Shown here piece after piece: positions 26,913 through 35,241 of a DNA stretch of 64,000 bases. The stretch lies in the NCBI GenBank assembly GCA_964417685.1, contig CAYQIT010000004.1, positions 3,562 through 67,561 on the forward strand, written 5' to 3'. The stretch comes from CAJQGY01 sp964417685. GTDB taxonomy: Bacteria; Pseudomonadota; Gammaproteobacteria; Magnimaribacterales; D2472. Every line of letters starts with the position of its first letter. The first letter of the stretch is position 1. The notes beneath the pieces are model-generated. The model was not told the origin of the DNA and searched no databases. It saw only the letters and a list, made by a program, of their open reading frames with translations. A program made the translations under genes and the position numbers.

Positions 26913-28805
26913 TTAATTTATTTCCGCAAGAGAACCCTTTTTTTCTAACCAATCTTTTCTATCAGGGGCTCTTTTTTTACTTAAAAGCAAATCCATCACT
27001 GAATTTGCATTATCTGAAGAACTAATGGAAAGACAAACTAGCTGCCTAGTGCTTGGATCCATCACAGTTTCTCTAAGTTGAGATGGGTTCATTTCACCAA
27101 GCCCCTTAAACCTTTGAATGTTAATTTTTGGCTTGCCTTTTTTAGATTTAAGTTGTTTTACAATACTTTCCTTTTGCGCATCATCAAGCGCATAGGCAAC
27201 TTCTTTTCCGCAATCAATTCTGTAAAGGGGTGGCATGGATACATAAATCCTCCCTTCCTGAACAAGAGTTCTGTAGTGTCTTAGAAATAATGCACATAAA
27301 AGAGTTGCTATATGTAAACCGTCAGAATCAGCATCTGCTAATATGCAAATTTTTCCATATCTTAATGATGATAGATCATCGTTTCCAGGCATAACACCGA
27401 TAGCAGTTGATAAATTTTTTATCTCTTGGGACTTGATGATTTCAGAGCTTTCTAGGTCCCAGGTGTTAAGAATTTTTCCTCTCAGGGGCATGATGGCCTG
27501 GAACGATCTCTCTCTTGCTTGTTTAGCAGAACCTCCTGCTGAGTCACCCTCTACTAAAAATAACTCTGTTTCATTTAGATCTTGACTATTACAATCAGAG
27601 AGCTTGCCCGGAAGCGCAGGACCTTTAAAAGTTTTCTTCCTTTCAACTACTTTTGATGATTTTGCTCTAATTTGCGCTGAAGCAATTGCTAGATCAGCTA
27701 TCTTTTCTCCCTCTTCAGTATGTGTATTAAACCAAATACTAAGTGCATCCTTTGTTGTACTAGAAACAAAAGATGCATGATCTTTAGAATCCAACCGCTC
27801 TTTGGTCTGTCCTGCAAATTGCGGATTTTGTAACTTTGATGAAACGATAAAACTTGCGTTAGCTATAACGTCTTCAGCATTTATCTTTAAGCCTTTTGGT
27901 ATTAGATTTCTGTATTCACAAAATTCTTTGACTGCATCTAATAAACCAGATTTAAAACCATTCAAATGAGAACCGCCTTGAACAGTTGGTATAAGATTCA
28001 CGTATGTCTCATCAAGCCTATCTTTGTATGGTTTTGACGACCAATTAATTACAAATTCTACTTCTTGAGTATCACCAGGCTTAGTGCAAAGAATTGATTC
28101 TTCAAGAATCAAATCTAAACCTTCTGCAGATTCTGCTAAATATCCTCTTAAACCCTCTTCATAAAACCACTTAATTCGCTCTGATTTTTTTTCATGAAAA
28201 AAATCTATTGTTAGGCCCGGGCAAAGGACGGCCTTAGCTTTTAATAGATGTTTTAAATGTTTTATTTGAACTTCTGTTGTTTCAAAATAGGAACTATTAG
28301 GTTTAAACCTAATTGTTGTCCCAGAATTTCTTGCTCCAACTTCTCCTATTTGATGAAGTTCTTCCTTTTTATCTCCATCATTAAAAGTGATGCTATGCTC
28401 TTTTGAATCTCTTCTTATCTTAACTTGAAGTTCACTAGAAAGTGCATTAACAACTGAGACCCCTACCCCATGAAGGCCTCCTGAAAAGTTATATTCGTCA
28501 CCTGAAAATTTTGCACCAGCATGAAGCTTGCACATAATAAGCTCTACCCCTGAAACCTTATGTTCCGGATGAATATCTACTGGCATTCCCCTACCGTCAT
28601 CAATTACCTGAATAAATCCGTCTTTAAATATGCTTACTTTAATAGTTGAGCAATGCCCAGACAGAGCCTCATCTACTGAGTTATCAAGAACTTCTTGGAT
28701 AAGGTGATTTGGATTACTGGTATCTGTGTACATTCCTGGTCTTTTTTTGACAGGATCTAAGCCAGATAAAACTTCTATTGCTTTTGAGTCGTATGAATTA
28801 GCCAA
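26913..28805 (-). CDS. parE: DNA topoisomerase IV subunit B
   Basis: ATPase subunit of topoisomerase IV. The 630-residue protein has GHKL ATP-binding motifs (DNSVDEAL, DDGRGMP, GGLHGVGVSVVNALS), the transducer domain, and the TOPRIM domain (LVEGDSAGGSAKQAR, then ILADADSDGLHIATLL). It lacks the extra insertion of E. coli GyrB, consistent with ParE. The start is TTG (complement of 28803-28805), giving MANSYDSKAIEVL. It diverges from tolC across 170 bases. Confidence 0.95.
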   Translation of the reverse strand: MANSYDSKAIEVLSGLDPVKKRPGMYTDTSNPNHLIQEVLDNSVDEALSGHCSTIKVSIFKDGFIQVIDDGRGMPVDIHPEHKVSGVELIMCKLHAGAKFSGDEYNFSGGLHGVGVSVVNALSSELQVKIRRDSKEHSITFNDGDKKEELHQIGEVGARNSGTTIRFKPNSSYFETTEVQIKHLKHLLKAKAVLCPGLTIDFFHEKKSERIKWFYEEGLRGYLAESAEGLDLILEESILCTKPGDTQEVEFVINWSSKPYKDRLDETYVNLIPTVQGGSHLNGFKSGLLDAVKEFCEYRNLIPKGLKINAEDVIANASFIVSSKLQNPQFAGQTKERLDSKDHASFVSSTTKDALSIWFNTHTEEGEKIADLAIASAQIRAKSSKVVERKKTFKGPALPGKLSDCNSQDLNETELFLVEGDSAGGSAKQARERSFQAIMPLRGKILNTWDLESSEIIKSQEIKNLSTAIGVMPGNDDLSSLRYGKICILADADSDGLHIATLLCALFLRHYRTLVQEGRIYVSMPPLYRIDCGKEVAYALDDAQKESIVKQLKSKKGKPKINIQRFKGLGEMNPSQLRETVMDPSTRQLVCLSISSSDNANSVMDLLLSKKRAPDRKDWLEKKGSLAEIN

Positions 28806-28975
28806 TTTATTTATAAGTACCTTATTTATTTAAGCATTGAACTATTTGTATATATTCTACTCTAAGAAATTAATAAAGATGCATCAGGGAACATATAATT
28901 TAAAAAATTATGACAATTGCAAAAATAATTAAAATGTTTACACTGCACACATTGAATTTAAGTTAAGATAACGAA

Positions 28976-30325
28976 ATGTTGATAAAAAAATATAAAAACT
29001 TTCTAACAGTAATTACCTTATGCATTTTAGTATTTCCATTAGATACAAGTGCTGAGAATATTTTAGATATATACAATGAAGCTCTTGAAAATGATCCTAC
29101 ATTTAGGGCTGCAGAGTATTCATACTTAGCTGATAAGGAAATAAAAGTTCAAGGAAGGGCTGCGCTTTTGCCAAGCGTTTCTATTAGCGGAAATACGAAT
29201 TGGAATGAGTATTATCAGAATAAAGAGCTAACTCAAAATTATAATTCTTTTTCTTCATCTGCATCTATTACACAACCTCTTTTTAGATTAGATAACTGGT
29301 TTAATTATAAACAATCAAAATCACTAACAGATGCAGCGGAAGCCGATTTTGCATATGAGCAACAGAATCTACTACTTAGAACTGCCGAATTATACTTTGG
29401 TGTTTTACGAGCAATTGATAATTTGAATGCTGCAATTTCAGAAGAAAAAGCCATAAAGCAACAACTTGATCAAGCAAAACAAAGGTTTGAGGTAGGGCTG
29501 TCTGCCATTACTGGGGTTCAAGAGGCACAATTAGCATATGATTTAAGCAAGGCTTCAAGAATTAGATCAGAAGGCAGTTTATTTTCAGCTAGAGAAGCTT
29601 TAAATGCATTAATTGGAAGAGAGGTATTTAGTATTGATGAACTTGGAGAAAATTTAGAGATAGTTGCTCCAACACCTACTTCTAAAGAGCAATGGGTAGA
29701 ACTTGCTCTAAAGAAGAATTTTAAGCTTAAGGCAGCCTATCTAAGAAAAGATGCAGCAAAAAGCGGTGCAAGAAGCGCTTCATCCAACCATCTGCCTAAG
29801 ATAAACATCGTAGGCACAGAATCTGAATCTGAAACAAATCAATATAATTATGAAGGTTTTAGCATTAATGGCCAGGGAATACCTGTTCCGTCTATTACCG
29901 GAAGAAGAAATTATTCAATTCAATTAAGCATGCCTATTTATCAAGGTGGCGCAGTTAGCTCTAGAAGAAAGCAGGCATACGCTCAGTACGATAGAACGAC
30001 TGAAAATACATTGTTTACAGAGAGGTCTATAATACAAGAAGTAAGATCTCAATATTCCAATGTTATTACTCTTGTTGCTAATGTAACTGCACAGAAACAA
30101 GCTGTTATTTCTGCCACTAGTGCGCTTGAAGCAACTCAAGTAGGTTATAAAGTTGGAACACGAAACGTGGTCGATTTATTGCAAGCAGAGAAAAATCTAT
30201 ATAGTGCAGAGAAAAATTTAGCTAATGCTAAATATGATTACATACTTGCTAATTTGAGGCTTGCATTAGCCTCAGGAACAATTGCTCCAAAAGACATTGT
30301 AAATATTAATAATCTACTGAAGTAG
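28976..30325 (+). CDS. tolC: TolC-family outer-membrane channel
   Basis: Trimeric outer-membrane exit duct for tripartite efflux pumps and type I secretion. The 449-residue protein has a signal peptide (about 1-26) and two repeats of long coiled-coil helices typical of the family; ALENDPTFRAAEYSY opens the first repeat and LPSVSISGNTNW and MPIYQGGAVSSRRKQA mark strand and helix starts. No pump genes are adjacent. The gene is near parE-parC, as in Enterobacteria. The 170-base upstream region is AT-rich with no confident promoter. Confidence 0.92.
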   Translation: MLIKKYKNFLTVITLCILVFPLDTSAENILDIYNEALENDPTFRAAEYSYLADKEIKVQGRAALLPSVSISGNTNWNEYYQNKELTQNYNSFSSSASITQPLFRLDNWFNYKQSKSLTDAAEADFAYEQQNLLLRTAELYFGVLRAIDNLNAAISEEKAIKQQLDQAKQRFEVGLSAITGVQEAQLAYDLSKASRIRSEGSLFSAREALNALIGREVFSIDELGENLEIVAPTPTSKEQWVELALKKNFKLKAAYLRKDAAKSGARSASSNHLPKINIVGTESESETNQYNYEGFSINGQGIPVPSITGRRNYSIQLSMPIYQGGAVSSRRKQAYAQYDRTTENTLFTERSIIQEVRSQYSNVITLVANVTAQKQAVISATSALEATQVGYKVGTRNVVDLLQAEKNLYSAEKNLANAKYDYILANLRLALASGTIAPKDIVNINNLLK

Positions 30326-30328
30326 TTC

Positions 30329-31138
30329 ATGCCTGAGCTTCCTGAAGTTGAGACTACTTTGAGAGCTATTGGTAGTTTTTCTGGGAAGAAAATTTTATCC
30401 TCCAAAGTTAATAACCCAAACCTTAGATGGAAAATTGATAAGAATTTTGATTCTTTAATTAGAAATATTCAAATAAAGAATATTCATAGAAGAGCAAAAT
30501 ATATAATTTTTTCTTTTAAAGATTTTTATTTACTTCTTCATTTGGGCATGTCTGGAAGCATAAGAATTGCCAAAAAATCTAGCAATTATTTTAAAAAACA
30601 TGACCATGTAGAATTGGTCTTTAAAGACAAAAAAATTATTTATAATGATCCACGACGATTTGGATCAATGCACATAATTAAAGATCTAGACTCTCATTTC
30701 TTACTTAGCAATTTAGGCCCTGAACCATTGAGCAAAAAATTTAATAGTAAATACTTGAATAATTTGTGCTCAAGTTCCAAAACTTCGATTAAGAGTTTTA
30801 TTATGAACCAAAAAAATGTTGTTGGTGTTGGAAATATCTATGCCTCAGAGAGTTTATTCATGGCAAAAATAAACCCTTTACGACCTGCGAGCAGCTTGAA
30901 ACTAGATGAATGCAAAGCATTAGTAAAAGCTATTAAAGCTATTTTAAGAAATGCTATTAATGCAGGGGGAACTACTCTAAAAGATTTCTATTCAGCGGAT
31001 GGGAATGCAGGGTACTTTAAGGTAAAGCTTAAGGTTTATGATAGAGAGAATAAAAAATGCAAAAAATGTAATGCCCTGATTAATAAAATAATTCAAAATC
31101 AAAGAGCAACATATTATTGTAATAAATGTCAGTTCTAG
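30329..31138 (+). CDS. mutM: Formamidopyrimidine-DNA glycosylase
   Basis: Removes 8-oxoguanine and formamidopyrimidines from DNA and nicks the backbone. The 269-residue enzyme has the catalytic N-terminus MPELPEVETTLRAI (P2, E3), the DPRRFG loop, the helix-two-turn-helix with NQKNVVGVGNIYASESLF, and a C-terminal zinc finger (CKKCNALI followed by CNKCQF). All active-site elements are present. It begins three bases after tolC and converges with coaD. Confidence 0.95.
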   Translation: MPELPEVETTLRAIGSFSGKKILSSKVNNPNLRWKIDKNFDSLIRNIQIKNIHRRAKYIIFSFKDFYLLLHLGMSGSIRIAKKSSNYFKKHDHVELVFKDKKIIYNDPRRFGSMHIIKDLDSHFLLSNLGPEPLSKKFNSKYLNNLCSSSKTSIKSFIMNQKNVVGVGNIYASESLFMAKINPLRPASSLKLDECKALVKAIKAILRNAINAGGTTLKDFYSADGNAGYFKVKLKVYDRENKKCKKCNALINKIIQNQRATYYCNKCQF

Positions 31139-31139
31139 C

Positions 31140-31625
31140 TTAGCTTCTATCTAATTTTGCTTGAAGTGCTTGCTCTACAATCGGGTGCACAAATTTAGAA
31201 ACATCACCTTTAAGATCTGATATTTCTTTTATTAAACTTGATGAAACGTATATTAGGCTTTCTTTAGGTGTTAAAAATATACTCTCAATATCAGGTGCAA
31301 GCGCTCTATTCATAGTTGCTAATTGAAATTCATATTCAAAATCAGCTACAGCTCTGAGGCCTCTTATTATTGCGCATGCGTTATGCTCTCTTGCTAAATC
31401 AACAGTCAATTGCCTTGGAAACCCAAGAACTTCTACACGTTCATTATCTTTATATATTTCTTTTACCAGCCTAACTCTCTCATCTAAAGAAAATAATGGC
31501 CTTTTGCCTTCACTTTGAGCAACTGCAACTACAATCTTGTCAAACAGCCCACACCCTCTGTCAATAATATCCATATGTCCCAGAGTTATTGGATCAAAAG
31601 AACCTGGGTATATTGCTACTTTCAT
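31140..31625 (-). CDS. coaD: Phosphopantetheine adenylyltransferase
   Basis: Fourth step of coenzyme A synthesis, transferring AMP from ATP to 4'-phosphopantetheine. The 161-residue nucleotidyltransferase begins AIYPGSFDPITLGHMDII with the T/HxGH motif, followed by IIRGLRAVADFEYEF and the C-terminal YVSSSLIKEISDLKGDVS. These are canonical for CoaD and distinguish it from NadD. Start ATG 31625, 19 bases after oxyR in the same direction. Confidence 0.96.
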   Translation of the reverse strand: MKVAIYPGSFDPITLGHMDIIDRGCGLFDKIVVAVAQSEGKRPLFSLDERVRLVKEIYKDNERVEVLGFPRQLTVDLAREHNACAIIRGLRAVADFEYEFQLATMNRALAPDIESIFLTPKESLIYVSSSLIKEISDLKGDVSKFVHPIVEQALQAKLDRS

Positions 31626-31644
31626 AAGTAAATGATACTAAACA

Positions 31645-32565
31645 TTATTTATTAAGCAAAATTTTAACAGTATTCGGTGATTGTTCTACAATCATTGAGG
31701 CTAGTTCTTTTAGAAGCTTATCTTTAGAGAATTTTTTTCGATAGATTAAGCTAATTTTTCGGGATGCTTGTTTTTCGTTTATTTTGCTTACAAATATTCC
31801 CATGTCAGTGGTCCATGATGATTGAAGCGCCAGTGCTGGTATTAAGGTAAACCCTTCTCCGGCGGCAACTATATTAATTAATGTCTCAAGACTAGTTGCT
31901 CTCGTATCAAGATTTTGCTCTATATCAATATCTTTTGGGGAGCAGACTCTTAATGCTTGATCTCTTAAACAATGACCATCATGGAGCAGAAGCATTCTTT
32001 CCTTTTTTAAATCAGAAGACTTCAAGTTATCAATATTTCTTAGTTTACTATCTTTGTGAAATGCTGCCCAAAAAGGTTCTTCGAATAAATCTATATTATT
32101 AAACTTCTGCTTATCAACATCAGTTGCTAATAAAACAGCATCAAGCTCACCAGAACTGAGTTTCCTAAGAAGATTTTCAGTTATATTTTCATCAAAAAAT
32201 ACCTTCGATTCAGGAATCTTATGTTTAAGTTCTAAAAAAAATTTTGGAATTAAATAAGGCCCAAGAGTTGGTATTATTCCCAGCCTCAGTGGTGATGACC
32301 ATGGGTCAGAGTTTTCTTTTGACAGTTTTGTAATTTGATCAGCGTCACTAGTAATGGCTCTTGCTTTTTCAATAACTTGTTCTCCAAATTTTGTAATTGA
32401 AAGGCTTTTTGTTGACCGCTCAAAAATCTGGTTACCTAGATACTCTTCAAGCTTCTTAATTTGTCCGCTCAAAGTTGGTTGCGATACATTACATACCCTA
32501 GCTGCTTTTATAAAACTCCCCTGGTCTGCCACAGCTACTATGTATGAAAGATCTCTAAGATTCAT
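31645..32565 (-). CDS. oxyR: Hydrogen-peroxide-sensing regulator OxyR (LysR family)
   Basis: LysR-type regulator that activates peroxide defence when its two cysteines form a disulfide. The 306-residue protein has the N-terminal winged helix (FIKAARVCNVSQPTLSGQIKKLEEYLG) and the regulatory cysteines C199 in LLLHDGHCLRDQAL and C208, the same numbers as in E. coli OxyR. It diverges from rubrerythrin; the intervening 147 bases hold an OxyR-type site and a Fur-like palindrome, so both auto- and iron control are likely. Confidence 0.93.
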   Translation of the reverse strand: MNLRDLSYIVAVADQGSFIKAARVCNVSQPTLSGQIKKLEEYLGNQIFERSTKSLSITKFGEQVIEKARAITSDADQITKLSKENSDPWSSPLRLGIIPTLGPYLIPKFFLELKHKIPESKVFFDENITENLLRKLSSGELDAVLLATDVDKQKFNNIDLFEEPFWAAFHKDSKLRNIDNLKSSDLKKERMLLLHDGHCLRDQALRVCSPKDIDIEQNLDTRATSLETLINIVAAGEGFTLIPALALQSSWTTDMGIFVSKINEKQASRKISLIYRKKFSKDKLLKELASMIVEQSPNTVKILLNK

Positions 32566-32575
32566 TGTTAATGAG

Positions 32576-32588
32576 AATGATTATCATT
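32576..32588. promoter_or_regulatory. Fur-box-like palindrome upstream of oxyR
   Basis: AATGAT-T-ATCATT is a perfect 6-1-6 inverted repeat. In its 19-base context (32574-32592) it matches the classical Fur consensus at about 14 of 19 positions. It ends ten bases before the oxyR ATG on the minus strand, so it would sit on or next to the oxyR promoter. Binding is inferred; no fur gene is in the window. Confidence 0.6.
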
Positions 32589-32620
32589 TATATACTGTAA
32601 CTTATTTTAAATAGGCATTA

Positions 32621-32657
32621 ATAGGTATTATCTATATATATTATAGAAAAAAACGTA
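32621..32657. promoter_or_regulatory. OxyR binding site between oxyR and rubrerythrin
   Basis: ATAGGTATTATCTAT at 32621-32635 fits the OxyR half-operator ATAGnTnnnAnCTAT at every fixed base. After seven further bases a third ATAG follows at 32643-32646; the fourth quarter-site (32654-32657, CGTA) is degenerate. Three perfect quarter-sites at N7 spacing ending next to the -35 box of rubrerythrin are what a directly activated promoter would show. Confidence 0.75.
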
Positions 32658-32685
32658 TTGAAAATATATAAATTGCCAATATTAT
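32658..32685 (+). promoter_or_regulatory. Promoter of the rubrerythrin operon
   Basis: TTGAAA at 32658-32663, a 16-base spacer and TATTAT at 32680-32685 form a good sigma-70 promoter. The -35 directly follows the OxyR site. A strong Shine-Dalgarno (TAGGAGGAA, about 32698-32706) then precedes ATG 32713. Confidence 0.55.
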
Positions 32686-32712
32686 TTACATAAATTCTAG
32701 GAGGAATTAATT

Positions 32713-33129
32713 ATGGATTTAAAAGGATCAAAAACAGAAGGACATCTTCAAGATGCATTTGCTGGTGAATCGCAAGCTAATAGAAGATATCTTTATTTTG
32801 CACAGAAGGCTGATGTTGAAGGTTACAATGATGTAGCTGCAGTATTTAGATCAACAGCAGAAGGTGAGACTGGTCATGCTCATGGCCATTTAGAATATCT
32901 TGAAGAATGTGGTGACCCGGCTACTGGAGAACCATTTGGCGATACAGTGTCTAACTTAAAATCAGCTATTGCTGGTGAAACTCATGAATATACTGATATG
33001 TATCCTGGCATGGCTAAAGATGCTAGAGATGAAGGTTTTGATGAAATTGCTGATTGGTTTGAAACTCTTGCAAAAGCAGAGAGATCTCATGCCAATAGAT
33101 TCCAGAAAGCTTTAGACGAAGTAGTCTAA
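32713..33129 (+). CDS. Rubrerythrin (diiron domain only)
   Basis: A 138-residue ferritin-like diiron protein expected to reduce hydrogen peroxide to water. Four helices carry the glutamate/histidine ligands in AGESQANRRYLYF, STAEGETGHAHGH, AGETHEYTDMYP and LAKAERSHANRF. The C-terminal rubredoxin domain of classical rubrerythrin is missing, so an external electron donor is needed; the Fe-S protein encoded next is the obvious candidate. It is preceded by an OxyR site and a very good ribosome-binding site and followed by a hairpin. Confidence 0.92.
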   Translation: MDLKGSKTEGHLQDAFAGESQANRRYLYFAQKADVEGYNDVAAVFRSTAEGETGHAHGHLEYLEECGDPATGEPFGDTVSNLKSAIAGETHEYTDMYPGMAKDARDEGFDEIADWFETLAKAERSHANRFQKALDEVV

Positions 33130-33138
33130 TTTCATGAT

Positions 33139-33164
33139 AAGGGAGGTTGGCAACAGCCTCCTTT
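33139..33164 (+). terminator. Hairpin with GCAA tetraloop between rubrerythrin and the Fe-S gene
   Basis: The arms 33139-33149 and 33154-33164 can pair over up to 11 base pairs (with two G-U pairs) around a GCAA loop; the core is GGAGG against CCTCC. The 3' arm runs into TTT, then CTAT, a short U-tract. It lies ten bases after the rubrerythrin stop and ten before the next ATG. It may act as a leaky terminator or an mRNA stabiliser giving more rubrerythrin than downstream product. Confidence 0.6.
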
Positions 33165-33173
33165 CTATACAAT

Positions 33174-34532
33174 ATGGCTGAAAAAATAAACACTTCAAGA
33201 GAAGGTGGAATAGACGCGCCTACACGTCATAATTTGGATTGGAAAAATCCTGAATTTTATGATCAAAGTAAAATTGATGAGGAGCTCTATAGAACATTTG
33301 AAATCTGTCACGGCTGCAGGCGCTGTGTAAGTTTGTGCGATGCCTACCCTACTCTTTTTGATCTTATTGATGAATCTGAGACTTATGATATCGATAGTGT
33401 TGAAAAGAAAGATTATAAAAAAGTAGTTGATGAGTGCTATATGTGTGATCTTTGTTATCAAACCAAGTGCCCATATGTGCCGCCGCATCCATGGGCATTA
33501 GACTTTCCTCATTTAATGTTAAGGTCCAAGGCTGCAAACTTTAAAAAAAATAGTGATCCAATAAAGAAAAAGATAAGAGACAAATCTTTGAGCTCAACCG
33601 ATAATTTTAAGTATGGATCAATACCTTTGATTGATTTAACAATTAACACAATAACATCTTCCAAACTTGCAAGGAAAGCAATTGAAAAAGTAGGTGGCAT
33701 TCACTCAAATGCAACATTGCCTAAATTTGATTCAAATACTCTTAAGAAAAGATACAAAAAACTCGACGAGTTTAATCCTGAGGAAACTAAAACTGATAGA
33801 ACTACTGGAAAAGTAATGATTTTTGGAACATGTTACTGTAATTATAATACTCCAGACATTGGCGAAGATCTAATTAATGTATTGAGATTTAATGACATTA
33901 AAACTGAGCTTATTGAAAAAGAAAAATGCTGCGGAATGCCAAAACTTGAGCTTGGCGATCTTGATAGTGTTGAAGAGGCAAAAAAATATAATATACCTGA
34001 GCTGGTAAAAGCAATTAAGGATGGTTACGACATAATTGCCCCAATTCCGTCATGTGTTTTGATGTATAAACAGGAGCTTCCTTTAATGTTTCCTGAAGAT
34101 GAAGATGTGCTGCTTGTGAAAAGTAAGATATTTGATCCTTTTGAATATTTATCATTAAGAGAAAAGGAAGGCTTGTTTAATAAAAATTTTAAAAACCAGT
34201 TTGATAAAATTTCTTATCAAGCGGCATGTCATCAAAGAGTGCAAAATATTGGCCCAAAAACCAAAGAAATTTTAGCAATGATTCCAGGCGCATCTGTAGA
34301 TGTAATTGAGAGATGTTCTGGGCATGATGGTACATATGCTGTAAAAGTTGAGTCCCATGAAAAATCAATAAAAATTCGAAGGCCTGTTGTCTCAAAAGCC
34401 AAAAGGTTTGAGCCACAAGTTTTTACATCTGATTGCCCTATGGCATCACAACACATTGGCGAAGCACTAGATCCTAAGACTGATATAAATCTTCATCCAA
34501 TTACAATATTAAAAAAAGCATACGGAATATAA
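33174..34532 (+). CDS. Iron-sulfur oxidoreductase, GlpC/heterodisulfide-reductase-like
   Basis: A 452-residue soluble electron-transfer protein. Two 4Fe-4S motifs lie near the N-terminus (CHGCRRCVSLC and CYMCDLCYQTKCP), followed by two cysteine-rich CCG-type regions: GTCYCNYNTP with KCCGMPKLELGD, and AACHQRVQNIGP with ERCSGHDGTYA, where the usual second cysteine of CCG is Ser. ATG 33174 is preferred over a TTG at 33147 that lies in the hairpin. It is four-gene-neighbourly with rubrerythrin and DUF3501 and is probably the rubrerythrin reductase partner; that role is inferred. Confidence 0.82.
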   Translation: MAEKINTSREGGIDAPTRHNLDWKNPEFYDQSKIDEELYRTFEICHGCRRCVSLCDAYPTLFDLIDESETYDIDSVEKKDYKKVVDECYMCDLCYQTKCPYVPPHPWALDFPHLMLRSKAANFKKNSDPIKKKIRDKSLSSTDNFKYGSIPLIDLTINTITSSKLARKAIEKVGGIHSNATLPKFDSNTLKKRYKKLDEFNPEETKTDRTTGKVMIFGTCYCNYNTPDIGEDLINVLRFNDIKTELIEKEKCCGMPKLELGDLDSVEEAKKYNIPELVKAIKDGYDIIAPIPSCVLMYKQELPLMFPEDEDVLLVKSKIFDPFEYLSLREKEGLFNKNFKNQFDKISYQAACHQRVQNIGPKTKEILAMIPGASVDVIERCSGHDGTYAVKVESHEKSIKIRRPVVSKAKRFEPQVFTSDCPMASQHIGEALDPKTDINLHPITILKKAYGI

Positions 34533-35117
34533 ATGAAAAAATTAAATAAATCTGACTTATTCTCACTTGAAGAGTATTCAATAAATAGAGATAGTTTTAG
34601 AAAAAAAGTTCTTGAAGAGAAGAGGCGTAGAAAAGTATATATAGGTGAACACGTTGCTCTCTTGTTTGAAAATAAAAACACCATTCAATATCAAATTCAG
34701 GAAATGTTAAGAATTGAAAAGATTTTTGATGCTGAGGGTATACAAGAGGAGCTTGATGCATACAACCCATTAATACCAGATGGATCTAATTTAAAGGCAG
34801 TTATGCTAATCGAATACCCTAACGTTGAAGAAAGAAAAGAGAAATTAAAGATTCTTAAAGGTATTGAAAAGAAGATATGGATAAAGGTTGGTTCGCATAA
34901 TAAGGTTTTTGCAATAGCCGATGAGGATCTAGAAAGAGAAGATGAAACTAAAACATCAGCAGTACATTATCTTAGGTATGAATTTTCTGCATCAATGATT
35001 AATGACTGGAAAAATGATTCAAGTGTTGTCATGGGTATTGATCATGAGAATTATCAGTCATCAGAAACTATAATTTCTTCAGATATTTCTTCATCATTAT
35101 CTGGGGATTTTGCTTAA
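34533..35117 (+). CDS. DUF3501 family protein
   Basis: A 194-residue soluble protein of the DUF3501 family. Seen: an N-terminal segment rich in charged residues (RDSFRKKVLEEKRRRKVYIG), then LLFENKNTIQYQIQEMLRIE, NPLIPDGSNLKAVMLIEYP, and RYEFSASMINDWKNDSSVVM near the end. There is no signal peptide, membrane helix or cysteine motif. Function is unknown; it starts immediately at the Fe-S gene stop and DUF3501 recurs next to such Fe-S proteins and rubrerythrins, so a common complex is likely but unproven. Confidence 0.78.
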   Translation: MKKLNKSDLFSLEEYSINRDSFRKKVLEEKRRRKVYIGEHVALLFENKNTIQYQIQEMLRIEKIFDAEGIQEELDAYNPLIPDGSNLKAVMLIEYPNVEERKEKLKILKGIEKKIWIKVGSHNKVFAIADEDLEREDETKTSAVHYLRYEFSASMINDWKNDSSVVMGIDHENYQSSETIISSDISSSLSGDFA

Positions 35118-35147
35118 ATTTTACACATATAAAGTTTAGCCATATCC

Positions 35148-35176
35148 TTGCATACTTAAAATTACTTCTGTTATAT
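35148..35176 (+). promoter_or_regulatory. Putative proteorhodopsin promoter
   Basis: TTGCAT at 35148-35153, a 17-base spacer and TTATAT at 35171-35176 (TATATT one base later) form a plausible sigma-70 promoter. It would give a leader of about 55-60 bases ahead of ATG 35242. It implies expression separate from the OxyR operon upstream. Confidence 0.45.
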
Positions 35177-35203
35177 TTAAGGATCGTAAATAAGAAATAA
35201 ATG

Positions 35204-35215
35204 GCCAATATTGGC
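35204..35215. repeat. Perfect 12-base palindrome in the proteorhodopsin leader
   Basis: GCCAATATTGGC is a perfect inverted repeat between the putative promoter and the AGGAG ribosome-binding site at 35231-35235. It could be an operator for an unknown regulator or a small RNA hairpin. The GC-rich ends stand out from the AT-rich surroundings. Confidence 0.5.
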
Positions 35216-35241
35216 TTAATATATAAAATGAGGAGTTATAT

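Noticed and set aside
33147..33173. TTG start extending the Fe-S protein upstream
   Set aside because: The codons lie within the hairpin after rubrerythrin and add nine residues without family match; ATG 33174 is better.
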